Positions 1 to 10,229 of a stretch of 64,000 nt of DNA are shown in pieces; position 1 is the stretch's first letter, and the number at the start of each line of letters is the position of its first letter. Origin of the DNA: an uncultured Acidimicrobiales bacterium (GTDB taxonomy: Bacteria; Actinomycetota; Acidimicrobiia; Acidimicrobiales; CATQHL01); assembly GCA_958295925.1 (NCBI GenBank), contig CATQHL010000001.1, positions 2,156,780 through 2,220,779 of the forward strand. The letters run 5' to 3'. Below the pieces are notes generated by a model. The model was not told the DNA's origin. It made no database searches and worked only from the letters and a program-made list of their open reading frames with translations. The position numbers were made by a program, and so were the translations under genes.

Positions 1-270
1 GGGCAACTGCGGATTGTGGACGTGGACGACGTGGGCGTGGGGAACATCATTGTTCACGACGAGCGGGCTGACACCCCCACCTTGGCGTTTGCCCTTTCCC
101 GGCTGGCCGCCGGGCCGTTTCTGCCAACGCCCGTAGGGGTGTACAGAGCTGTGGAAAGCCCGGAGTACGCGGAGCAGGTCTCACGCCAGATCGCCTTTTC
201 GCAGGAGATCAGCGGTCCTGGCGACCTCGACGCCCTGCTGCGATCCCGCACCCTCTGGGAAGTTAGCTGA
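1..270 (+). CDS. 2-oxoacid:ferredoxin oxidoreductase beta subunit, C-terminal end (partial)
   Basis: The frame is open from base 1, so this is the 3' end of a gene that begins left of the window; about 89 residues are visible. The residues resemble the C-terminal tail of KorB-type beta subunits of 2-oxoglutarate (2-oxoacid):ferredoxin oxidoreductase, with a VVHDE-like strand, the segment LAFALSRL, a TPVGVYRAVE stretch and a closing LDALLRSRTLWEV. In that family the beta subunit binds thiamine diphosphate and a 4Fe-4S cluster and works with an alpha subunit in reductive or oxidative 2-oxoacid metabolism. The cofactor motifs lie outside the window, so the call rests on tail similarity alone. 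It precedes the HAD gene by 46 bases. Confidence 0.7.
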   Translation, partial: GQLRIVDVDDVGVGNIIVHDERADTPTLAFALSRLAAGPFLPTPVGVYRAVESPEYAEQVSRQIAFSQEISGPGDLDALLRSRTLWEVS

Positions 271-316
271 GCGGCCTTCTCCAACAACCCCGTCCGCCGA
301 CAAGTCCGGGGGGCAG

Positions 317-1129
317 GTGAAGACCAGCTGGGTCATCGACCTCGACGGGGTGATGTGGCTGGGTGGCAGCCCGATAGCCGGGGCCGCCGAGGCGGTGAAC
401 CTGCTCCTCGAAGACGGCTGCAGCGTTGTCTTCGTAACCAACATGTCACGCCTGACAATCGTGCAGCAGCAGGAGAAGCTGGTCAGCTGCGGGGTTAGGG
501 GACCAGTCACACTGGTTACCTCGGCAGTGGCGGCTGCTTCCCTGCTGGAGGCGGGATCAAGGGCGCTGGTCTGCGGCGGCGAGGGCATCGCAGAGGCGGT
601 GGCGGCACGGGACGCAGAGGCGGTCAGCGCCTTCAGCGCAGAGTGCGAGGATGAACTCGAGGCGTTCGACGCCGTGCTGGTGGGCATGGACTCTCGTTTC
701 GACTACTTCGCCTGCGGGCGGGCGATGAGGGCAGTGCGGGCGGGCGCCCGTCTGATAGGCACAAATCACGATCCCACGTTCCCCACTCCCGACAGGCTTG
801 AGGCGGGAGGGGGCGCACTTCTGGCGGCAGTGGCCGCCGCCGCCGAGACAAACCCGGAAATGGCCGGCAAACCACACAATCCGATGAGGGACTGTGTGAT
901 CGAGCGGTTCCTGGAGGAAGGCGACACGCCTGGCGACCTGGCAGGGGGCGGCATCGTGGTCGGCGACAGGCCAGACAGCGACGGCCTCTTTGCCAAGGTG
1001 CTTGGCCTGCCTTTCGCGCTCGTGATGAGCGGGGTGACAGGCGCGGCGGACCTTCCCGTCTCGCCAGAGCCGGCATACGTGGAGTCAGACCTCGCAAGCC
1101 TCGTCGGTCTGCTGAAGAGTGGCTGCTAG
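317..1129 (+). CDS. HAD-superfamily (class IIA, NagD-like) phosphatase
   Basis: A 270-residue protein with all four HAD motifs: DLDGVMWLG near the N-terminus (nucleophile and acid Asp), TNMS (motif II), the Lys of AGKPHNPM (motif III) and VGDRPDSDGLFA (motif IV, Mg ligands). Length and the motif order DLDG/TN/GKP/GDR fit the NagD/phosphoglycolate-phosphatase-like HAD-IIA group. The substrate cannot be read from sequence. The start is GTG behind a GGGGGGCAG purine stretch. The stop overlaps the start of tlyA by 11 bases, so the two are translationally coupled; this HAD-tlyA pairing is common in actinobacteria. Confidence 0.85.
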   Translation: MKTSWVIDLDGVMWLGGSPIAGAAEAVNLLLEDGCSVVFVTNMSRLTIVQQQEKLVSCGVRGPVTLVTSAVAAASLLEAGSRALVCGGEGIAEAVAARDAEAVSAFSAECEDELEAFDAVLVGMDSRFDYFACGRAMRAVRAGARLIGTNHDPTFPTPDRLEAGGGALLAAVAAAAETNPEMAGKPHNPMRDCVIERFLEEGDTPGDLAGGGIVVGDRPDSDGLFAKVLGLPFALVMSGVTGAADLPVSPEPAYVESDLASLVGLLKSGC

Positions 1130-2009
1130 GCGCCGAAGACTGGATTCCGAGCTCGTCCGGCGCGGGATGGCGCCAGACATGGAGCGCTCACAGCAGATGG
1201 TGAGGTCTGGCCTTGTGCTTGTTAACGGGTCGGCGACCCGCAAACCCGAGCGCCTGGTTCAGCCCGGCGACGCCATCAGGGTGCCCGCCACGCCCCGCTT
1301 CGTAAGCAGGGGCGGCTACAAGCTCGAAGCAGCCCTGGGGCGCTTCGGAATCGACGTGGCCGGGTTGCGGTGCATCGATGTCGGGTCTTCCACGGGGGGC
1401 TTCAGCGACTGCCTGCTGCAGCGGGGGGCCTCAGAGTTGGTGGCGGTGGACGTGGGAAGGGCGCTTCTGCACGAGCGGGTGGCCTCCTCGCCCGCAGTTG
1501 AGGTCTGTGAGGGTGTCAATGCCCGCTTCCTGCGGGCAGAGGATGTTGGAGGGCCTGCCGATCTGGTGTGCGCCGACGTGTCGTTTATAAGTCTGAAGGC
1601 TCTAATGCCGGCGCTGTCGCGGCTGTCGCGGCCGGGCGCTCATCTGGTCCTGCTCGTCAAGCCCCAGTTCGAAGCCAGCCGGAGGGAGGTCGAGAGGGGC
1701 GGCGGGGTTATTCTCGAGTCCGAGGTCTGGCGGCGGGTGCTGGGCGAAGTGGCGGATTCGGCGGAGAGTGCGGGTCTCAGCCCTGTAGGAGTCGTGCCGT
1801 CCCCGATCACAGGCGCCAGGGGAAACGTGGAGTTCTTCCTGCACGTGTTGGCTGGGCCTGCCGGAGGGGGAGCCTCGCTCAAGCGCGAAGAGTCGAAGCG
1901 TCCGTTTGACGGAAGGCTGGACGGAGCCGTTCGCGTTGCAGCGGGTGAAGCCGCAGTAAATCCGAGTTCAACGCCAGCGGGCGCAGATTCGGTGCGGGCC
2001 GTAGTCTGA
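1119..2009 (+). CDS. tlyA: TlyA-family rRNA 2'-O-methyltransferase
   Basis: A 296-residue protein. Residues about 5-65 form an S4 RNA-binding domain (LDSELVRRGMAPDMERSQQM, then GLVLVNG). From about residue 67 there is an FtsJ-like SAM methyltransferase: SRGGYKLEAAL with the first Lys, the SAM loop IDVGSSTGGFSDCLL, VAVDVG, LLVKPQFEASR with the second Lys, and GNVEFF near the end. In actinobacteria TlyA 2'-O-methylates 16S and 23S rRNA cytidines. The protein is about 30-40 residues longer than usual, with a low-complexity C-terminal tail rich in Ala, Gly and Ser. GTG start inside the preceding gene; nadK follows four bases after the stop. Confidence 0.93.
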   Translation: MAARRRRLDSELVRRGMAPDMERSQQMVRSGLVLVNGSATRKPERLVQPGDAIRVPATPRFVSRGGYKLEAALGRFGIDVAGLRCIDVGSSTGGFSDCLLQRGASELVAVDVGRALLHERVASSPAVEVCEGVNARFLRAEDVGGPADLVCADVSFISLKALMPALSRLSRPGAHLVLLVKPQFEASRREVERGGGVILESEVWRRVLGEVADSAESAGLSPVGVVPSPITGARGNVEFFLHVLAGPAGGGASLKREESKRPFDGRLDGAVRVAAGEAAVNPSSTPAGADSVRAVV

Positions 2010-2013
2010 GAAA

Positions 2014-2916
2014 GTGGCTTCTTTCGCCCTTGTTGTTCATCCCCGCCGAGTGGAGGCGCTGAGAGGGGCGCGGGAACTCGCAACCTGGCTGGCGTCAGAG
2101 GGCCACGATGTGCGCCTCCCTGAGAGCGACGCCGAGGCCGCTGGTCTGCAAATCCTTGCCCACCCTCCCTCAGGGTTCCACAACGGCCTGGATTTGATGG
2201 TGAGCCTTGGTGGTGACGGCAGCATCCTGCACGCAGTTCACATAGTGTCGGATTACGGCATACCGATTCTGGGCGTCAACTACGGGGAATTGGCCTACCT
2301 GGCGGAAATCGAGCCCAGGGATGTTCGCGAGGCCATCAGATGCTGGTTGGATGGTGACTGCCGCACCCAAAGCCGGATGCGGCTCTCGGTGCACATAGAG
2401 CAGCCCGGGACGCTGGAGATCTTGCCCGACATGCTCCCCGCCTCCTCGGTTGCGCGGAACTCGGTTGGGCTGGCGGCGCTCAACGAAGTGGCCGTGGAAA
2501 AAGTTGACAGAGGCCGCAGCATCAGCCTCCGGCTCAAGATCAACGGCAGGCCATTCCACGGTTATCGCGCCGACGGAATCGTGGTGTCGTCCCCTACGGG
2601 CTCCACTGCCTACTCCCTGAGCCTGAAGGGCCCAGTTCTGGCGCCCGAACTGGAGTCGCTTCTGGTCACCCCCGTGGCCACGCACTCCCTCTTCGACCGC
2701 TCGCTCGTCCTCCCCCCCACATACAAGGTGTGCATAGAAGTGCGCGAGGAGCGGGCCGCCGCTGTCGCCCTCGACGGGCGGCTGCTGGGTTCTGTTCACC
2801 CCGGCGGATTTGTAGAGTGTTCAGCGTCGCCGCATCCCGCACGGTTGGTCACCTTCGAAAATCGGGTGTTCCACGACATCCTCAGGGAAAAATTTGGTCT
2901 AAGCGACGTGGGCTGA
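2014..2916 (+). CDS. nadK: NAD kinase
   Basis: A 300-residue NAD kinase, which phosphorylates NAD to NADP in the cytosol. Visible motifs are the catalytic GGDGSILHA, GVNYGELAYL (usual form GxNxGxLGFL, here with Ala-Tyr in place of Gly-Phe), LNEVAVEK (the NE motif), DGIVVSSPTGSTAYSLS and a C-terminal beta-rich domain ending VTFENRVFHDIL. Length is normal. The start is GTG four bases after tlyA; the order tlyA-nadK-recN is a standard actinobacterial operon. Confidence 0.95.
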   Translation: MASFALVVHPRRVEALRGARELATWLASEGHDVRLPESDAEAAGLQILAHPPSGFHNGLDLMVSLGGDGSILHAVHIVSDYGIPILGVNYGELAYLAEIEPRDVREAIRCWLDGDCRTQSRMRLSVHIEQPGTLEILPDMLPASSVARNSVGLAALNEVAVEKVDRGRSISLRLKINGRPFHGYRADGIVVSSPTGSTAYSLSLKGPVLAPELESLLVTPVATHSLFDRSLVLPPTYKVCIEVREERAAAVALDGRLLGSVHPGGFVECSASPHPARLVTFENRVFHDILREKFGLSDVG

Positions 2917-2976
2917 GTCGCTGCCCTCCTTGCGCCGAAAGGCGCCGCAGACAATCGGCAAAATCAAGAGGCGGAC

Positions 2977-4593
2977 ATGCTTACCGATCTGGTAGTGCGG
3001 AATTTGGCGCTCATCAAGGATCTCACGCTGGAATTCGACGACGGTTTCACCGTGCTCACTGGTGAGACTGGCGCCGGCAAGACAATGCTCACAGGCGCCG
3101 TCTCGCTGCTGGCTGGAGGACGCTCCGACCCCGGCCTCATTGGGGCGGGTGCCGAGAAAGCCGAGGTGGAGGGGCGCTTTGAGCGCCCTGACGGGGGGGA
3201 ACTCTTGATTCGAAGGGAGTTTTCCCGTTCCGGCCGCTCCAGGGTGTTTGTTGACGGTCACCTGTCATCCCTTGGGTCGCTGGCGGAGATTGCCGAGGGC
3301 ATCGTGGACATCTGCGGTCAGCGTCGTCATCAGAGCCTGCTGCGTCGTTCCGCAAGGCTGGCGGCTCTCGACGGCTTCGGCGGTGTGGACGACATTGCAC
3401 TGGCCGGGCTTCGTGCCCGCAGGCGGGGGCTGGCCAAGCGCCTCGATGCGCTCGGAACTCACGGGCGGGCACGCGCCCGTGAGCTGGAGGTGCTTGAGTT
3501 TCAGCTGAACGAGTTGGACGGCGCCGCCCTCGACGATCCCGACGAGGAGCAGGCGCTTGAGTCTCTCGAGCGTAATTTGGCCAATGCTGCTGAATTACGG
3601 GAGGCTGCCGGGCGGGGCGCCTATCTGCTCGGCAGCGACGGGCAGGTCTCGGAATCCCTCTCCGAGGCGTACGCGGCTCTCGCCGAGGTCGGCCACCTCG
3701 GGGGGTTCGCCGAGAGGGTCGCCGACCTGCAGGCCGCGGCTGTGGAACTCGCCGCCGACCTGCGCGAAAAGGTCGAGGAGACGCCTGACGACCCTCTTCG
3801 CCTTGCCGAGGTCTCAGAGCGCCGCGCCGTTCTCTCGGGGCTGCGCAGAAAATACGGGGAGACGCTCGCGGACGTAATCGACTTCCAAGGCGAGGCTCGC
3901 CGGCGCTACGAGGAGCTGCAAGGCGTCGACGAGGTGAGAGCCGCCCTCGAGGCCGAGCTCGAGGAGGTCGGCATCGCCGAGCGGGCGGAAGCCGCCCTGG
4001 TGGGTGCTCAGCGCAGGGGGGCAGCCCCCGCCCTCGCCGGGCGGGTGAGCGATGAGCTGAGGCTGCTGGCCATGCCAAATGCCCGGCTGACGCTGCAAGT
4101 AGCTGAGGAGGACCCGGCCGAGGACGTGGAATTTCTCCTGTCGGTGAACTCCGGCTCTCCCCCGGCGCCGCTGGCGAAGGTGGCTTCGGGCGGTGAGCTG
4201 TCCCGCACAATGCTCGCCCTCTACGTGGTGCTTCTTCAAGGCCCACCCACCGTCGTGCTAGACGAGGTGGATGCCGGCGTGGGCGGGGAGGCTGCGGTGT
4301 GGGTAGGTCGCGCCCTGGCCAGGCTCGCCACCCGGCGCCAGATTTTGGTTGTCACACATCTTCCTCAAGTGGCGGCCTATGCGGACGCCCACGTAGCTGT
4401 CGGAAAAGTCGACGACGGGCAATTGTCCAGGGTTGTGGCGCAGCGCCTCGACGAATCCGCTCGCAGGGTGGAACTCGCCCGCATGCTCTCAGGGTCGCCC
4501 GAGAGCTCCTCGGCCCTCAGCCACGCAGCCGAGTTGCTGGCCAGGGCGGCATCAGAGCGTGAGCGCCCGGTTGAGGCCCATGGCGATGTATGA
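2977..4593 (+). CDS. recN: DNA repair protein RecN
   Basis: A 538-residue SMC-like ATPase acting in double-strand break repair. The Walker A motif GETGAGKT is at residues 29-36. A central coiled-coil-rich part full of Arg/Glu/Leu/Ala heptads spans roughly 150-370. The ABC signature is VASGGELSRTMLAL and Walker B is TVVLDEVDAGVGG, followed by VVTHLPQVAAYAD with the switch His. Slightly shorter than many RecN proteins (550-590), the shortfall being in the coiled coil. ATG start 60 bases after nadK; pyrG follows after nine bases. Confidence 0.95.
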   Translation: MLTDLVVRNLALIKDLTLEFDDGFTVLTGETGAGKTMLTGAVSLLAGGRSDPGLIGAGAEKAEVEGRFERPDGGELLIRREFSRSGRSRVFVDGHLSSLGSLAEIAEGIVDICGQRRHQSLLRRSARLAALDGFGGVDDIALAGLRARRRGLAKRLDALGTHGRARARELEVLEFQLNELDGAALDDPDEEQALESLERNLANAAELREAAGRGAYLLGSDGQVSESLSEAYAALAEVGHLGGFAERVADLQAAAVELAADLREKVEETPDDPLRLAEVSERRAVLSGLRRKYGETLADVIDFQGEARRRYEELQGVDEVRAALEAELEEVGIAERAEAALVGAQRRGAAPALAGRVSDELRLLAMPNARLTLQVAEEDPAEDVEFLLSVNSGSPPAPLAKVASGGELSRTMLALYVVLLQGPPTVVLDEVDAGVGGEAAVWVGRALARLATRRQILVVTHLPQVAAYADAHVAVGKVDDGQLSRVVAQRLDESARRVELARMLSGSPESSSALSHAAELLARAASERERPVEAHGDV

Positions 4594-6228
<1,635 letters not shown>

Positions 6229-6236
6229 ACAGGCGA

Positions 6237-7247
6237 TTGAAGCAGGGCGGCAACGGGTTCCCCCCCAGTGTGGAGAGCTACCTCGACTGGCTGGCGCTGG
6301 AGAAGGGCAGATCTCTTCACACCCTCGAGGCTTACCGGCAGGACCTCACCCAGTACCTCGGCTACATGGCACTGCGGGGCTGGCGGCTCGAAGAGATGGA
6401 CGCCGTGCGGGTGCAGGACTGGGTGCACTCCCGCCGGGCGGAAGGTCTCTCCCCCGCGACGGTGGCGCGTGGCCTCTCCACGGTCCGCAACCTGCATCGA
6501 TACCTGATGCTCGAGGAGATGCACAGTGACGACCCCACCGCGGCGGTGGAGATGCCTGGAGTCCCGGCCGGAATCCCCAAGGCTCTGAGCGAAGAGGAGG
6601 CGGAGCGTCTGGTGACGGCTCCGTCGGCGGAACTCGAGGCGCTCTTCGGCGTCGGCGACGGTGCGGAAAGCGGCGCGACGAGCCGCAGGCGCGCCTTGCT
6701 GCTCAGGGACAGGGCCATTATGGAGACCCTTTACGGAACAGGGGTTCGCATCTCCGAACTCGTGGGATTGTCCATTCAGAGGCTGAACCTCTCCTGTCTC
6801 GATGACGCATCGGTGCTGGTGCTGGGCAAAGGCAACAAGGAGAGGATGCTCCCCGTCGGGAGCGTCGCCTTTGAGGCGCTGGGGGAGTGGCTGGGGGCAT
6901 TCGGCAGGCCGGTGCTCGAGCCTGAGCGCTGGCGTTCCAAGAGTGATTCGGAGTCTCTGTTCTTGAATCATCGAGGGGGAAGGCTCACCCGTCAGGGAGC
7001 CTGGCAGATGATCAGGAAGTATCAGCGGGCAACGGGCATCGAGGGGGTGTCACCGCACGTCCTGCGCCACAGTTTCGCCACTCACCTGCTAGACGGCGGC
7101 GCAGACATCCGCACTGTTCAGGAGTTGTTGGGGCACGCCAACATCAGTACCACCCAGACCTACACAAAGGTGTCACGCAGGCGCCTCTTTGAGGTCTACT
7201 ACGTGACGCATCCCAGGGCCAGGGCAGGCATGGCGTCGCGGGGCTGA
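6237..7247 (+). CDS. xerD: Tyrosine recombinase XerC/XerD type
   Basis: A 336-residue site-specific recombinase. An N-terminal SAM-like core-binding domain (SYLDWLALEKGRSLHTLEAY) is followed by a catalytic domain with Arg in GTGVRISELVGL, Lys in GKGNKER, His-Leu-Arg in HVLRHSFATHLL, His in LLGHANI and the nucleophilic Tyr in STTQTYTKVS. This is the full set for chromosome-dimer resolution at dif. XerD rather than XerC is inferred from the position after pyrG and before scpA/scpB, as in many actinobacteria. There is an insert of about 15-20 residues after residue 130. Start is TTG; a GTG/ATG alternative is not evident. Confidence 0.9.
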   Translation: MKQGGNGFPPSVESYLDWLALEKGRSLHTLEAYRQDLTQYLGYMALRGWRLEEMDAVRVQDWVHSRRAEGLSPATVARGLSTVRNLHRYLMLEEMHSDDPTAAVEMPGVPAGIPKALSEEEAERLVTAPSAELEALFGVGDGAESGATSRRRALLLRDRAIMETLYGTGVRISELVGLSIQRLNLSCLDDASVLVLGKGNKERMLPVGSVAFEALGEWLGAFGRPVLEPERWRSKSDSESLFLNHRGGRLTRQGAWQMIRKYQRATGIEGVSPHVLRHSFATHLLDGGADIRTVQELLGHANISTTQTYTKVSRRRLFEVYYVTHPRARAGMASRG

Positions 7248-7288
7248 GTGGGTTGCCGAACGCTGGGCGCCTACGGGTTGGGGTGGCC

Positions 7289-7317
7289 CGGCCGTCGGCG
7301 GCATCGGCGGACGGCCG
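7289..7317. terminator. Candidate bidirectional terminator hairpin
   Basis: A perfect 8-bp inverted repeat, CGGCCGTC (7289-7296) and GACGGCCG (7310-7317), with a 13-base loop lies in the 103-base gap between the convergent xerD and trpS stops. There is no T run, as is common for GC-rich actinobacterial terminators. Confidence 0.4.
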
Positions 7318-7350
7318 CTGGCAGGGGCCCGCCGGCTCGACGTAAGAGGG

Positions 7351-8346
7351 CTACCAGCCCCAATTCCCGCCAGGCAGGAATCCGACTGCCTCACGGGCGC
7401 GGCCCATTGTGCGAGAAGCAATTTCAGTGGCCCGCTCAGCGCTTTGCCGCAGCAGTCCCTGCGTGTGCCCGGGGTCGGCCTCGAGCTCGGCGAAGCGGCG
7501 CCGGATCGGCTCAAGCAGGGCGACTACGGCGTCAGCGCAGTCGCCTTTAAGAGTTCCGTAGCTGTCATACTCTTCCTCCAGGTCGGCTGCCGGGCGCCCG
7601 GTGGCGGCCCCGAGAATGTCCAGAAGATTCGAGACTCCAGGCTGGTTCACGGTGTCGTAGCGCACCTGCCCGAGGCTGTCGGTGACGGCTCGGCGGATCT
7701 TGCGCTCGATCGCCGGGGGATCGTCCAGCAGCCAGATGGTCCCCGGCGCCTCCCCGGCCGACTTCGACATCTTGCTGGTCGGGTTCTGCAAGTCCATGAC
7801 CCTTGCCCCGGCCTCTGCGATGCGATGCCTGGGCACCACGAACGTGTCTCCGTAGCGGGAGTTGAACCGGATGGCGGCGTCCCTGGTGAGTTCGATGTGC
7901 TGGCGCTGGTCGTCGCCTACTGGCACGATGTCGGTGTCGTAGAGGAGAACGTCGGCCGCCTGAAGAGCCGGGTAGGTGAACAGGCCCGCAGAGACGAAGT
8001 CGGCATCGGCGGACTTCTCCTTGAACTGGTTCATTCGGCGCAGATCCCCGAAACTCACCGTGCACTGCAGCAGCCAGGCCAACTCGGTGTGCTCCCTCAC
8101 ATGGCTCTGGACGAAGATCAGGCACACCTCCGGGTCGAGCCCCACGGCCATGAGCAGTTGCGTGAGGCGCAGGGTCGACGCCCTCAACTCTGCCGGGTCC
8201 TGCGGGACGGTCACCGCGTGAAGGTCGACCACGCAGTGGACGGCGTCCCATTCCCACTGGCCGGCCACCCAGTGCCGAAGGGCCCCCAGCAGGTTGCCGA
8301 GATGCACATCACCGCTGGGCTGGATTCCGGAAAAGACGCGAGGCAC
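7351..8346 (-). CDS. trpS: Tryptophanyl-tRNA synthetase
   Basis: A 331-residue class I aminoacyl-tRNA synthetase charging tRNA-Trp. The N-terminus reads FSGIQPSGDVHLGNLLGAL, in which HLGN is the HIGH-type signature; TSKMSKSAGEAPGT carries the KMSKS loop; PVGDDQRQHIELTRD is the tryptophan/ATP-site segment. Length is normal for bacterial TrpS. It is the only gene on the minus strand in the first 57 kb, divergent from scpA across 108 bases and convergent with xerD. The start is ATG at 8346. Confidence 0.96.
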   Translation of the reverse strand: MPRVFSGIQPSGDVHLGNLLGALRHWVAGQWEWDAVHCVVDLHAVTVPQDPAELRASTLRLTQLLMAVGLDPEVCLIFVQSHVREHTELAWLLQCTVSFGDLRRMNQFKEKSADADFVSAGLFTYPALQAADVLLYDTDIVPVGDDQRQHIELTRDAAIRFNSRYGDTFVVPRHRIAEAGARVMDLQNPTSKMSKSAGEAPGTIWLLDDPPAIERKIRRAVTDSLGQVRYDTVNQPGVSNLLDILGAATGRPAADLEEEYDSYGTLKGDCADAVVALLEPIRRRFAELEADPGHTQGLLRQSAERATEIASRTMGRAREAVGFLPGGNWGW

Positions 8347-8454
8347 GCGGCGAGATTACCGCCCTACGCCCATTTTCCGGCGTCACCTCCCCTGGTGCTT
8401 CAACCAGCAGGGAAATCAAGCCCAGGGCGTCTTGGCGTTCATAAGCTTGGGAAA

Positions 8455-9210
8455 GTGGCTACCGAGGTGCGAACCCCCGTATTTGAAGGCCCGCTGGACC
8501 TCCTGCTGCATCTCGTGTTGCGTTCAGAGCTGGACGTCAACGAGATTTCGCTCAGCGACTTGATCTGCGAATACCTCGCCGCCCTCGAGCGGGTCGACCT
8601 CGAATCCTCCTCCGAGTTCCTGCTCATCGCCTCCACGCTCATTGAGATCAAGAGCCGACTGCTCCTGCCCAACGAGGAGGTCGAACCCGACGACGATGAG
8701 GCCGATCTCTGGGCGAGCCGCGACCGGCTGCTGGTGCGGCTATTGGAGTGCCAGACCTACAAGAACGCCTCTGCCGCCTTCGCTGCGATGATGGAGACTG
8801 CCGCCCGCTCCTACCCACGGGCGCCCGGGCCTGAGGCTTCGCTTACCGAAATTCTGCCAGACCCCCTCGAGGGCGTGCTTCCTGCTGACATCGCCGAGGC
8901 GTACCTCAGGGCGGTGGAGGCCAAGCCGACACCCTCCGTGGACCTTTCATTCCTCTCGCCCATCACCTGCGAGGTTCCCGACGCGGTAAGAGATCTGCGT
9001 GCGACTCTGCCAGGCCGGGGCAGGGTCGGCTTTGCCGAGATCACAGCTTCTCTCACCAGTCGGATAGAGGTGGTGACGCATTTCCTGGCAGTCCTGGAGA
9101 TGTTCAAGACAGGCCTGCTGGAAATCCATCAAGCCGAGCCGTTTGGGCGGATCACGGTGGAGTGGATCCCCGCATCCGACAGATCGCGGCGCGTCTTGCA
9201 GGTGGCGTGA
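8455..9210 (+). CDS. scpA: Segregation and condensation protein A
   Basis: A 251-residue kleisin that bridges SMC heads with ScpB in chromosome condensation. The N-terminus TPVFEGPLDLLLHLV is the diagnostic ScpA start, followed by FLLIASTLIEIKSRLLLP. The C-terminal winged-helix part contains VVTHFLAVLEMFKTGLLEI. The frame remains open for about 1 kb upstream, but that part lies antisense over trpS and does not resemble ScpA. GTG at 8455, just before the conserved start, is therefore chosen. scpB begins directly at the stop codon. Confidence 0.93.
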   Translation: MATEVRTPVFEGPLDLLLHLVLRSELDVNEISLSDLICEYLAALERVDLESSSEFLLIASTLIEIKSRLLLPNEEVEPDDDEADLWASRDRLLVRLLECQTYKNASAAFAAMMETAARSYPRAPGPEASLTEILPDPLEGVLPADIAEAYLRAVEAKPTPSVDLSFLSPITCEVPDAVRDLRATLPGRGRVGFAEITASLTSRIEVVTHFLAVLEMFKTGLLEIHQAEPFGRITVEWIPASDRSRRVLQVA

Positions 9211-9801
9211 GTGGCCACCGGGGCAGCGAGTCGCCAAACTCTCGACCGTTACCGCCGCCGCGCCCTGGAGGCAGTCTTGATGGTCACCGAGGAACCCGCC
9301 GCCCCGGATGTCCTTGCTCAGCTATTGGAGGCGTCGGTGGATTCAGTGGAGGCAACCGCGGAGGCGCTGGCGGAGGAATACAAGGAGCGGGGTTTCGTGC
9401 TGGAGAAGGTGGCGGGGGGCTACCGCCTGGCGAGCAACCCTGAGTTCTCAGACTACGTGGAGGGCTTTCTGATGTCCTCACAGTCCACGCGGCTATCCGG
9501 CGCCGCCATGGAGACCCTCGCAATCGTGGCCTACAACCAGCCCGTTTCCAGGGCGCAGATGGCGGAGATACGCGGCGTGAAGGTGGATGCAGTGGTGCGA
9601 ACGCTTCAGAGGAGAGGTCTCGTGGAAGCGGTGTCCATCGACCCAGGCCCCGGGAACGCAGTCCTGTTCGGCACCACGAGGCTGTTCATGGAGTGCCTTG
9701 GGATCAGCTCACTCGATGATCTGCCCGACCTGGGGCAATTCGTGCCGGAGGGGACGGTGCTGGAAGCGCTGGAGGCCGTCTTGCGCGGCGAGAACGTCTA
9801 G
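9211..9801 (+). CDS. scpB: Segregation and condensation protein B
   Basis: A 196-residue partner of ScpA with two winged-helix domains. Visible are ALEAVLMVTEEPAAPDVLAQ (first winged helix) and the family core ETLAIVAYNQPVSRAQMAEI followed by RTLQRRGLVEA, then FGTTRLFMECLGI. GTG start abuts the scpA stop with no gap, so the two are translationally coupled. Confidence 0.94.
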   Translation: MATGAASRQTLDRYRRRALEAVLMVTEEPAAPDVLAQLLEASVDSVEATAEALAEEYKERGFVLEKVAGGYRLASNPEFSDYVEGFLMSSQSTRLSGAAMETLAIVAYNQPVSRAQMAEIRGVKVDAVVRTLQRRGLVEAVSIDPGPGNAVLFGTTRLFMECLGISSLDDLPDLGQFVPEGTVLEALEAVLRGENV

Positions 9802-9859
9802 CAGACGAGGGGGGCGGCAAACAAATCCTCCGCAGGGACGCCGAGTAGAATCCCCGATC

Positions 9860-10225
9860 GTGCCCCGTCTTGTTCGCGCTTTGAGGGGAGCCGTAACGGT
9901 CGGCCAGGACACTCCTGAGGAGATTTCCAAACAGGTCGAGCTGCTCCTGAGGGAAGCCTTCGATCTCAACGACATCGCTTCAGGCGACCTCATAAGCGTG
10001 TTTTTCACCGCAACCTCCGATCTGACTTCGGCTTTTCCGGCCACCCAGGCTCGCTTGGCCCTGGATATCTGCGACGTGCCCCTCCTGTGCTCGCGGGAAC
10101 TCGACGTGGAAGGTTCAATGAGCCAGGTGATCCGTGTTTTGATCCACTTCTACACGAACCTGGAGCGTTCGGAGATTCGCCATGTCTACTTGGGCGAGGC
10201 AGCCTCCCTGCGTCCCGACCTCTAA
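9860..10225 (+). CDS. aroH: Monofunctional chorismate mutase, AroH type
   Basis: A 121-residue protein of the Bacillus AroH fold, which converts chorismate to prephenate. It opens RLVRALRGAVTVGQDTPEEI and has DLISVFFTATSDLTSAFPA, VPLLCSRELDV and VIRVLIHFYT, which supply the Arg, Phe, Cys and Arg/Tyr pocket residues of this family. Length is typical (115-130). GTG at 9860 is chosen because the family starts at this point; the frame extends upstream without similarity. Prephenate dehydrogenase follows four bases later, so the two enzymes catalyse consecutive tyrosine-pathway steps. Confidence 0.9.
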   Translation: MPRLVRALRGAVTVGQDTPEEISKQVELLLREAFDLNDIASGDLISVFFTATSDLTSAFPATQARLALDICDVPLLCSRELDVEGSMSQVIRVLIHFYTNLERSEIRHVYLGEAASLRPDL

Positions 10226-10229
10226 ATCG

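Noticed and set aside
6237..7247. The Xer gene as a phage or integrative-element integrase
   Set aside because: It sits in a conserved housekeeping block, has typical XerD length and motifs, and no att-like repeats or tRNA gene lie nearby.
7444..8454. A 1-kb upstream extension of the scpA frame
   Set aside because: It lies antisense over trpS, whose class I signatures are clear, and the extension has no ScpA similarity.
9587..9859. Upstream extension of the chorismate mutase frame
   Set aside because: It overlaps scpB in another frame; AroH proteins start at RLVRALRGA, just after GTG 9860.
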